This document shows, one piece after another, positions 8,965-14,595 of a stretch of 33,992 bases of DNA. Both the position numbers and the translations under genes were made by a program. Position 1 is the first letter of the stretch. The number at the start of each line of letters is the position of its first letter. The DNA is from Gammaproteobacteria bacterium (lineage in GTDB: Bacteria; Pseudomonadota; Gammaproteobacteria; JAADHQ01): contig JAADHQ010000111.1 of assembly GCA_013151795.1 (NCBI GenBank), positions 1-33,992 on the forward strand. Direction: 5' to 3'. The notes under the pieces were generated by a model, which was not told where the DNA came from, made no database searches, and was given only the letters and a program-made list of their open reading frames with translations.

Positions 8965-9093
8965 ATGGAATGGTTGGTTGAAAACTGGATATGGGTAATA
9001 TTGGGTGTCGCGTTTATCCTTATGCATGTGTTTGGTCATGGTGGCCATAAATCACATCGTGACTCGGTTAAAGATCAGGGTAGTCGCCATTGA
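8965..9093 (+). CDS. DUF2933-like 42-aa small membrane protein
   Basis: A small gene with a good Shine-Dalgarno site (AAGGAGAA, spacing about 5). The product starts MEWLVENWIWVILGVAFIL, a single membrane helix preceded by Trp residues. It continues MHVFGHGGHKSHRD, the short Gly/His-rich tail that typifies DUF2933 proteins. These are often found beside metal-related or SPW-type membrane proteins. The shared His-rich tail with the upstream SPW protein suggests both may contact metal at the membrane face. It lies 136 bases after the SPW gene without an evident terminator, so co-transcription is likely. Confidence 0.78.
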   Translation: MEWLVENWIWVILGVAFILMHVFGHGGHKSHRDSVKDQGSRH

Positions 9094-9248
9094 AACTGGC
9101 GGCCATGATCAGGCGTGTTACCAATACGGGAATGGATAAACTGGCTGATTATATAAAAAGCAATATACTTAAAGGTAAGGTAACCACTTACTAGATTGGC
9201 ATGAATCATAAAGCTTGTGTCAGTGTATGTGTTGAACGGGAGTATGTA

Positions 9249-10163
9249 ATGAAAAAAATTACCATTGTGGGGCCCGGTCGGGTCGGTGAGTCTACTGCTC
9301 AAATTATTGCTAAATCAGAATTTTGTCGTGAGTTGGTTTTGCTTGGGATAGAGGATGGTTTAACCCGGGGTATTGCGCTGGATATTCAGGAAACTGCTCC
9401 TTTGTTCAGGTTTGATACAAGTGTAACGGGTGGTGATGATCCTGCTGCGATGACGGATTCTGATCTGGTTATATTTACTGCAGGCTTGCCTCGTAAGCCA
9501 GGCATGTCCAGAGATGAGCTTGCAGAGGTTAATCTGGCGATATTGCGTACAGTGATAGACGATGTTTTAAAATACGCGCCAAACGCTATATTACTGCTTG
9601 TTACCAACCCTGTGGATATTCTGACATATTATGCCTGGCGTTGGACAGGCTGGCCGAGGAAGCGGATTTTAGGTTTGTCAGGTGTATTGGATGGTGGACG
9701 AATGGCAAGTTTTATTGCAAAGGAAACGGGTTTTTCGGTAAAGGATATCAATACGCTGGTGATCGGTGGGCATGGTGATGCGATGTTACCTTTGACACGC
9801 TATGCATGTATTAACGGCATTCCTATTGATCAGTTTCTTGATGAGGATGCCATTAAAAAACTGGTAGAGCATACGAGAAAGGGCGGGGCTGAAATACTTG
9901 CCTTGAAAGAAACCAGTAGTGCTTATGATTCACCTGCCGCATGTATCGCTGCTATGGTAGATGCTATTGCACTTAATCGACAACGTATTTTACCTTGTGT
10001 TGCTATTCTTGATGGGGAGTATGGAGAAAGTAATATTGCGATGGGGGTGCCTGTTTTATTGGCTCGTGATGGTGTGGAACGTGTAATTGAGTTGCCACTA
10101 ACCCAGGATGAGAAGCAAGCACTGGCTGCTTCAGCGGCGGCTGTTCGTAAAAATATTAAATGA
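9249..10163 (+). CDS. mdh: malate dehydrogenase (LDH-like type) with altered cofactor residue
   Basis: 304 residues of the LDH/MDH superfamily. In order: nucleotide-binding loop GPGRVGE (8-14), substrate loop RKPGMSR (82-88, the malate/oxaloacetate pattern), TNPVD (119-123), LDGGR (147-151) and the catalytic-His segment IGGHGDAM (His175). It should interconvert malate and oxaloacetate. Oddly, the strand-2 sequence reads LVLLGIEDG where the family has an Asp (LLDI-x-EG) that binds the adenosine ribose of NAD; here it is Gly33, so cofactor preference may be shifted. The ATG at 9249 is preferred over 9201, as it begins the fold directly (MKKITIVG) and has GGGAG upstream. It follows the SPW and DUF2933 genes on the same strand. 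Confidence 0.9.
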   Translation: MKKITIVGPGRVGESTAQIIAKSEFCRELVLLGIEDGLTRGIALDIQETAPLFRFDTSVTGGDDPAAMTDSDLVIFTAGLPRKPGMSRDELAEVNLAILRTVIDDVLKYAPNAILLLVTNPVDILTYYAWRWTGWPRKRILGLSGVLDGGRMASFIAKETGFSVKDINTLVIGGHGDAMLPLTRYACINGIPIDQFLDEDAIKKLVEHTRKGGAEILALKETSSAYDSPAACIAAMVDAIALNRQRILPCVAILDGEYGESNIAMGVPVLLARDGVERVIELPLTQDEKQALAASAAAVRKNIK

Positions 10164-10203
10164 ATTACAAGCAGGTGATGATCTATTCGCAGTTGCTTTT
10201 TCG

Positions 10204-10425
10204 TTAATCATCAGAAGTTTCTATCGATTCATCCAAACCAATGTGGTCAATTCGGGGATAGGGTCGTCCTTTGAATGTTTGCGGGTGTCCGCAAATAACG
10301 CATTGGTGTTTAATTTCACCAGTATCAGGGTCCATGTCTGCGACTTTTTCCATTGTTCCATATCCGCATTTATCACAAATATAATTTACTTCAATGGTTT
10401 GTACAGGGCGTTTTACTTCTGGCAT
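10204..10425 (-). CDS. small zinc-ribbon protein
   Basis: 73 residues with two CxxC knuckles, CDKCGYGTME and CVICGHPQTF, separated by about 20 residues: a rubredoxin/zinc-ribbon type metal site. A strong Shine-Dalgarno site (AGGAGG, spacing 8) precedes the ATG, which separates it from the noise frames around it. The acidic C-terminus (LDESIETSDD) is unstructured. I do not recognise a named family. Proteins like this often bind nucleic acid or act as small adaptors, but nothing here decides that. It is convergent with the malate dehydrogenase gene. Confidence 0.72.
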   Translation of the reverse strand: MPEVKRPVQTIEVNYICDKCGYGTMEKVADMDPDTGEIKHQCVICGHPQTFKGRPYPRIDHIGLDESIETSDD

Positions 10426-10556
10426 TTGACTTGCCTCCTGTCGTTACAATGACTTTATCATGATATTCATATGGTCTTTAAGGTATTTATAAAATACATG
10501 TATATTTACATAATAGTATCGACCTTCACGATTGTAAAATATTTTAGTATATTTAA

Positions 10557-10584
10557 AGAGGAAGTGGATTTCTCCACTTCCTTT
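10557..10584. terminator. bidirectional-looking terminator after the binding-protein gene
   Basis: GGAAGTGGA (10560-10568) and TCCACTTCC (10573-10581) form a perfect 9-bp stem with a 4-base loop. An A-rich flank on the left and T-rich flank on the right extend it slightly. It lies directly after the stop of the minus-strand binding-protein gene. Confidence 0.72.
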
Positions 10585-10589
10585 AGTCG

Positions 10590-11570
10590 TTATTTCTTTT
10601 TAAAGGGTATTAATGGCTTAATTGTAAGCTCGTCAGTAGTTGCCTTTATAAAGTCATATGAGGCATAGATATTTTGTGCGTCGTCGGTACCGAGATAAGC
10701 GAGATAGGTATCTGCATTTTTCTGGTTACGACCCGCAATAAGTTTGCCAATAGCATATCCGACCTTGGATTCCTTATTGAAAGGAGGAGGGATGGTCACC
10801 CTGTCAACACCTCGGCCAGAGGCTATGGCATAAGATACTTCCGTTGCCCATACAATTCCGACATCAGCTTGACCGTTTTCCAGTCGGTAAGGTGTCTCGC
10901 GATGATGGCGGGAGGTAAACCATGTTTTACCCGGAATAGCCCAACAGCTCTTGCATTTTTTACCTGCTGTGACCTTCTGGTATAAGCCAAGGTCTTTAAG
11001 CATTTCTGAACCATAAAACTTGAAAATACCTTCGGTCAAGGGGTTAGGATGAGACTGTACAAGGTCATCCCGTGCAAGATCTCTTACGCCTTTAATATTT
11101 TTCGGGTTGCCCTTTACTACCATAAGCTCAAGTTTATTATGGGCATAAATAATGTACTCATTCATGATTTTTTTTGACTTAAGCTTTCTGAGGTGGTTGA
11201 TGTTGACGCTTGCGAAAACATCAGGTGTTTTAGAGATTTTTTGCCCGTTAATTTTCCCCTGTTTCAGAATTTGTTTCTTGAAAATTTGTCCAGGGGGGAT
11301 GGTTTCAACGAATATTTTTTTGATAGAAGGGTTTTTTTTCTGAAAATCCGTAATTAATTTTTCGATTACCATAAACTGGTTACCGGCAAGGTATACTACC
11401 AGGTCAGCGTTATAGGAATCGCCAATTTTTCCGTACTCAATTTTTCCTCCTGTATAAAAAGTACGATAATCTTTATCGAGGCCTGCATCCTTTTCAGCCA
11501 TTAAAGGGCTGGATATCAAACCAAGTAACAGGGCAGCACTGATTGCAGTTGTCTTAAGTTTAATGCTCAT
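10590..11570 (-). CDS. periplasmic ModA-like substrate-binding protein
   Basis: 326 residues. The signal peptide (about 1-25, ending SSPLMA) is followed by a two-lobed type-2 periplasmic binding fold: LVVYLAGNQFMVIEKLITDFQKKNP, then TPDVFASVNINHL, LELMVVKGNPKNIKGVRDLARDD, GQADVGIVWATEVSYA and a C-terminal lobe. This is the layout of the molybdate/tungstate/phosphate-type oxyanion binders (ModA/SBP_bac_11). A CKSC pair in the middle is unusual and could form a disulfide. No permease or ATPase gene is adjacent, so it may act as a sensor or scavenger. A good Shine-Dalgarno site (GGAGGT) precedes the ATG. A MerR-type promoter lies about 220 bases upstream. The ligand is undetermined. Confidence 0.8.
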   Translation of the reverse strand: MSIKLKTTAISAALLLGLISSPLMAEKDAGLDKDYRTFYTGGKIEYGKIGDSYNADLVVYLAGNQFMVIEKLITDFQKKNPSIKKIFVETIPPGQIFKKQILKQGKINGQKISKTPDVFASVNINHLRKLKSKKIMNEYIIYAHNKLELMVVKGNPKNIKGVRDLARDDLVQSHPNPLTEGIFKFYGSEMLKDLGLYQKVTAGKKCKSCWAIPGKTWFTSRHHRETPYRLENGQADVGIVWATEVSYAIASGRGVDRVTIPPPFNKESKVGYAIGKLIAGRNQKNADTYLAYLGTDDAQNIYASYDFIKATTDELTIKPLIPFKKK

Positions 11571-11874
11571 TATTAACCTCCAGGTTATTTATTATTAAGT
11601 GTGGGCGTAGTGAAGCGCATATTTTCAAGCCCATATTTAGCAATTTTTAAACTTAGCTGGCATTGAGCGAAAGGGTAACCTCCTTGATATGATGATATTT
11701 TTTATTCGCACCTGTCAGAATGTTCAGTTACGATATTCCAATCCATCTCCCATTGATTCCTGTGGGATTTTTTCTGGAATGTCATGTTACCAAGTGTAGA
11801 ACCTGTGTGTATGACACAGGTCAAGGGTGGTTCATTAATAGATACTAAATCGAATAAGCAAATATATGAAACAT
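11571..11874. other. upstream region of the binding-protein gene
   Basis: About 300 bases containing the MerR-type promoter at 11793-11824 on the minus strand and a leader of roughly 215 bases before the binding-protein ATG. The leader contains a second good Shine-Dalgarno-like AAGGAGGTTACCC near 11667-11681 not followed by a usable frame. A 97-codon minus frame (11702-11995) runs through the promoter and is not supported. Confidence 0.5.
11793..11824 (-). promoter_or_regulatory. MerR-type promoter facing the binding-protein gene
   Basis: Minus strand: -35 TTGACC (11819-11824), 20-bp spacer and -10 TACACT (11793-11798). A perfect 21-bp dyad, ACCTGTGT-N5-ACACAGGT, occupies 11801-11821. This is the best-conserved copy of the four in the window. 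Its -10 is the weakest, as expected for an activator-dependent MerR promoter. Confidence 0.75.
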
Positions 11875-12484
11875 ATGAGTCATAAAAATAAACCACATTA
11901 TTTTCAGTGCTATATTCAAGTAGTCTCAATAATATCACAAGATGTTCATGGTAGATTAGTAATGAAAATTTAGTATGAAATGGTTGTGAACACATTACGC
12001 GACAAAAAAATATTGCAGGCTAAAAGCAGTAACAGCGCTTCAGCGCTAATAAAGGAAATAAGAATAGATCTGAAAAAATATCCCTATTTAAACTGGAGTT
12101 GGAGTATAGAAAATCGTTTGCATACCACGAATGAAAAACTGAAGTCTGGTGATGATTATGCAGCGAGAGTTTATGTTGTGGTTGATGGCGTTGTTGTTCT
12201 GGAAAACAAAGGCCATGAGTTATGTGTGGTCGAATCATGCCAGAAAAGGGGAGTTCTGGGACAATGCTTTTGCGGGGAAAAATATGATTATGCTGAGTGT
12301 CAGAAACAAGCAGGATGAAACAGATAAATGGTTTTCTGAAAAGTACAATGTATATAAGGATTTGCGTAAGTATTTTGGCGAGGATATTCAATACATTGAC
12401 GCTGTTGCAGTGATGACTGATTCTGATAATAGTCATGGAAATGCAACAGCTTATTATGGCGATATATATTTTTCATCGCATTAA
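11875..12484 (+). pseudogene. decayed DUF3047 gene (in-frame stop plus frameshift)
   Basis: Two frames together give one DUF3047 protein. The first contains KKILQAKSSNSASALIKEIRIDL, LNWSWSIENRL and KSGDDYAARVYVV, up to about 12213. The second, shifted by +1, continues AMSYVWSNHARKGEFWDNAF, NVYKDLRKYFGEDIQYIDAV and the family signature VMTDSDNSHGNATAYYGDI. The junction is at AAAACAAAGG near 12210-12220, consistent with one extra base. Upstream of the ATG at 11980 the same frame continues (from an ATG at 11875) but is broken by a TAG at 11971. Two separate lesions argue for a pseudogene, not one sequencing error. The family is usually exported; the N-terminus here no longer shows a clear signal peptide. 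A programmed frameshift is a less likely alternative. Confidence 0.72.
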
Positions 12485-12530
12485 GTTGCTCTAGCTACCC
12501 GGTTAGTCACATCTGTGTTTACGCAACTTA
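12482..12530. other. 49-nt imperfect inverted repeat, possible structured RNA
   Basis: TAAGTTGC (12482-12489) pairs perfectly with GCAACTTA (12523-12530). The enclosed bases hold smaller pairings (CTA/TAG; CACA-TC-TGTG at 12508-12517) and a CTACCCGG run. It begins at the stop codon of the DUF3047 remnant. I do not recognise it as a known riboswitch. Confidence 0.35.
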
Positions 12531-12533
12531 TGT

Positions 12534-12552
12534 ATGCCATTATGTTTGGCAT
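12534..12552 (+). terminator. small hairpin after the DUF3047 remnant
   Basis: ATGCCA (12534-12539) and TGGCAT (12547-12552) pair with a 7-base loop, followed by GTTTATTATA. This may be a weak terminator of the decayed gene. Confidence 0.33.
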
Positions 12553-12685
12553 GTTTATTATAGGCCATTAGATATAAGAATCTATTTTACCCGTTGGTAG
12601 TCGCCAGATTACTGATGCCTGAAACAGTCATTTCCAATGCATACCTTATTGATGTTTCTGTGTAAGAAGGCTGATTTCATTTGTT

Positions 12686-12764
12686 TTGTAACACATTGTA
12701 ACAAAACACCGGGTTGAAAAAAAACGTTACAAATCAATCATTCGATGACACACAAATGTTACAT
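12686..12764. promoter_or_regulatory. cluster of GTAAC-type repeats, likely response-regulator sites
   Basis: Two direct copies of TTGTAACA start exactly 10 bp apart (12686 and 12696), one helical turn. Two GTTAC copies in the opposite orientation lie at 12726 and 12758, 32 bp apart (three turns). GTAAC-N5-GTAAC spacing resembles binding sites of OmpR/CpxR-class response regulators. They sit just upstream of the promoter of the two small exported proteins. Confidence 0.5.
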
Positions 12765-12820
12765 CTACCTGCTTTAATAATACTTAAGAGAACAGTTTTT
12801 TACCTCACAGGAGAACGACA

Positions 12821-12991
12821 ATGAAAATAGATACATGGGTTACAGGATTTGGCACTGCCTTGATTGTTTTGCTGATAATAATGGTTATTGGTTCCTTCAG
12901 TTTTCATGGCAGCGGTGGATTTTTCAATATGAGTGCCCACCATGATTCCATAACATCAGGAACCGGCAGCTCTCAAACATTAACTAAATAG
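12821..12991 (+). CDS. 56-aa single-helix membrane protein
   Basis: A small gene with a clear Shine-Dalgarno site (AGGAGAA, spacing about 6). The N-terminal helix (VTGFGTALIVLLIIMVIGSF) is followed by a short Gly/Ser/His tail (FHGSGGFFNMSAHHD). No family recognised. The leader GGAGAACGA just before the ATG is repeated almost exactly before the next gene 32 bases downstream, so the two form an operon and are probably expressed at similar levels. The histidine doublet and Met in the outer tail leave metal binding possible. Confidence 0.68.
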   Translation: MKIDTWVTGFGTALIVLLIIMVIGSFSFHGSGGFFNMSAHHDSITSGTGSSQTLTK

Positions 12992-13023
12992 TAAGTATTT
13001 AATTTAAACCAAGGAGAACGATC

Positions 13024-13347
13024 ATGAAAAGTAAAAATTTAACATTAACCATTGGCGGTGTTGTTTTAGGTGCAAGTCTGGTTTTTGGTGTAGGTGCGTA
13101 TGCAAACCATAGTTATACCGGTAACAATACTACGGGTATGATGGGCGCCACGCCACAGCTTAACCAACAGACTACTGGTGGGCATATGGGTGGAACAACC
13201 CAGGTTCCCCTGAGACCAACAACTGGTCACATGGGCATGAATGCGACCAATCATCATGGTACGAATGCGGGTACAAATGCCCAGAACCATATGAATGGAT
13301 TGACAGGAACAGCAAATCAGCATCATGATATCAAAACAACGAAGTGA
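13024..13347 (+). CDS. exported Met/His/Gly/Thr-rich small protein
   Basis: 107 residues. A signal peptide (about 1-27, ending GVGAYA) is followed by a low-complexity mature chain rich in Gly, Thr, Asn, Gln, Met and His. Recurrent units include TTGHMG, GHMGMN, NHHGTN and NQHHD. Such Met/His patterns are seen in periplasmic copper- or silver-binding proteins, but no defined family fits, so metal binding is inference. A good Shine-Dalgarno site (AAGGAGAA) precedes the ATG and a strong terminator follows. The mature chain has no cysteine and no predicted fold. Confidence 0.75.
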   Translation: MKSKNLTLTIGGVVLGASLVFGVGAYANHSYTGNNTTGMMGATPQLNQQTTGGHMGGTTQVPLRPTTGHMGMNATNHHGTNAGTNAQNHMNGLTGTANQHHDIKTTK

Positions 13348-13364
13348 CTGTCAGACCTGAGCCA

Positions 13365-13394
13365 GACCCCGGATTGTTCGGGGTCCGGTTTTTT
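13365..13394 (+). terminator. rho-independent terminator of the small-protein operon
   Basis: GACCCCG (13365-13371) pairs with CGGGGTC (13379-13385) around a 7-base loop. It is followed by CGG and a run of six T, 18 bases after the stop codon. Confidence 0.87.
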
Positions 13395-13434
13395 ATGTTT
13401 TAACATGGCTGTTATGGTTAATCCTGAGCAATAT

Positions 13435-14595
13435 TTAAATGTTGATTTTCAGGTGCTTTGTATCGGCCTTGATTTCTTTTTTACCCAGAATCAGTCTGAT
13501 GTGATTCATCACTGTCTCGGCAGTTGCTCGATAGGCTGTTAGTTTTCCGCCATAGATACTGAGCAGATGTGGGTCATTTTTGTTATCTGCGAGGATGATT
13601 GTTTCTCTGGAACGGTGAAAGGCTGAGTTATCAGATGCAGGCAAGACACGGCAACCAGCAAAGGATGAGACGACATCTGAGGTTTTCAGGTTTTTATCAA
13701 AATAGTGATTGTATATACTTAGCAGGTAGTTTATTTCTTCTTGAGTAGGCGAAATACTATCCGGTGTGCCATTAAATACTGTTTCGGTTGTGCCTATGAG
13801 TATGTTGTTTTTCCACGGTGCTGCAAAGACAGCTCGGCCATCTGAGGGTGATTCAAGGTAATATATTCCTTTTCCCAGATGCCCTGGTAGTACAAGGTGA
13901 GTTCCTGCTATCAGGTCGATTGCCAGTACGGCAGGCTCAGGAGTTATTTTTTCAAGTAGTTGATTTATCCAGGGCCCTGCAGCGTTTATTAGACATCTGG
14001 CCTGACATTCCAGAGACTTTTCATTTCGGGAGTAGGTGACATGGTAACCATCTTCGTTGCGTTGTGCCTTTTCGAAATGAGCACTCATAATAATATCTGC
14101 ATTTAAGCTGGAGGCTGATTCAAGAACAGCTCTTGTCAATGCTGCATCATCTGTTTGGGCATCCCAATACCGATACACAGCAACAAGATTATCAGTGCGA
14201 ATAGAATCTAATTGAGACCATTCGTTTTTAGCAATACTTTTGAAATATCCTCCGCCAAATAAAAAATAAAGCATAAGCCCCAGGCGAATCATCCACGGGG
14301 GTCGCTTACTGTGTTTGTAAACCGGGATATAAAATGGAATAAGCTTGACGAGATCAGGTGCATTTTTTAATAGACGCCGGCGTTCTCGAAGACATTCTTT
14401 TACCAGTGAAAACTGACCCGTTTCAAGGTAGCGCAAGCCGCCATGAATTAATTTACTGGAGCGGCTGGATGTTCCTTGTGCAGGTTGTGTATATTGCTCC
14501 AGTAGCAGACAGGAGTATCCTTGTGCTGCTGCAGCTTGTGCGCAGCCAGCACCATGGATGCCTCCGCCAATTATTACAACATCATATTGTTTCAT
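13435..14595 (-). CDS. glpD: short FAD-dependent glycerol-3-phosphate dehydrogenase (GlpD-like)
   Basis: 386 residues. The FAD dinucleotide fold opens with VVIIGGGIHGAGCAQAAAAQG, followed by the GlpD hallmarks GTSSRSSKLIHGGLRYLE, RYWDAQTDDAALTRA and NAAGPWINQL, with SIYGGKLTAYRATAE closing the catalytic domain. It should oxidise sn-glycerol 3-phosphate to DHAP, passing electrons to quinone at the membrane. It is about 110 residues shorter than classical GlpD (about 500) because the C-terminal DAO-C helical domain is absent. The ORF ends naturally and the motifs are intact, so this looks like a short subfamily, not a truncation. It overlaps the kinase-GDPD gene by 14 bases, implying coupling. 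Confidence 0.87.
   Translation of the reverse strand: MKQYDVVIIGGGIHGAGCAQAAAAQGYSCLLLEQYTQPAQGTSSRSSKLIHGGLRYLETGQFSLVKECLRERRRLLKNAPDLVKLIPFYIPVYKHSKRPPWMIRLGLMLYFLFGGGYFKSIAKNEWSQLDSIRTDNLVAVYRYWDAQTDDAALTRAVLESASSLNADIIMSAHFEKAQRNEDGYHVTYSRNEKSLECQARCLINAAGPWINQLLEKITPEPAVLAIDLIAGTHLVLPGHLGKGIYYLESPSDGRAVFAAPWKNNILIGTTETVFNGTPDSISPTQEEINYLLSIYNHYFDKNLKTSDVVSSFAGCRVLPASDNSAFHRSRETIILADNKNDPHLLSIYGGKLTAYRATAETVMNHIRLILGKKEIKADTKHLKINI

Larger units (their letters stand above)
12485..12820. other. intergenic region upstream of the small-protein pair
   Basis: About 335 bases. It holds the structured repeat at 12482-12530, a small hairpin at 12534-12552 and a cluster of GTAAC/GTTAC elements at 12686-12764. 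A -10-like TTTAATAAT lies near 12774-12782, ahead of the 56-aa gene. No gene was seen. Confidence 0.5.

Noticed and set aside
9105-9194. 29-codon frame between the DUF2933 and malate dehydrogenase genes
   Set aside because: The product is short and unremarkable and there is no convincing Shine-Dalgarno site.
10108-10452. 114-codon plus-strand frame
   Set aside because: It overlaps the end of the malate dehydrogenase gene and is antisense to the zinc-ribbon gene, which has the strong Shine-Dalgarno site.
11702-11995. 97-codon minus-strand frame
   Set aside because: It runs through the MerR-type promoter and the upstream part of the DUF3047 remnant, with noise-like composition.
12020-12436. 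138-codon minus-strand frame
   Set aside because: It is antisense to the DUF3047 remnant, whose plus-strand protein motifs are clear.
13435-14595. GlpD as a truncated pseudogene
   Set aside because: All catalytic-domain motifs are intact, the ORF ends naturally and the start overlaps the upstream gene, so a short subfamily is more likely.
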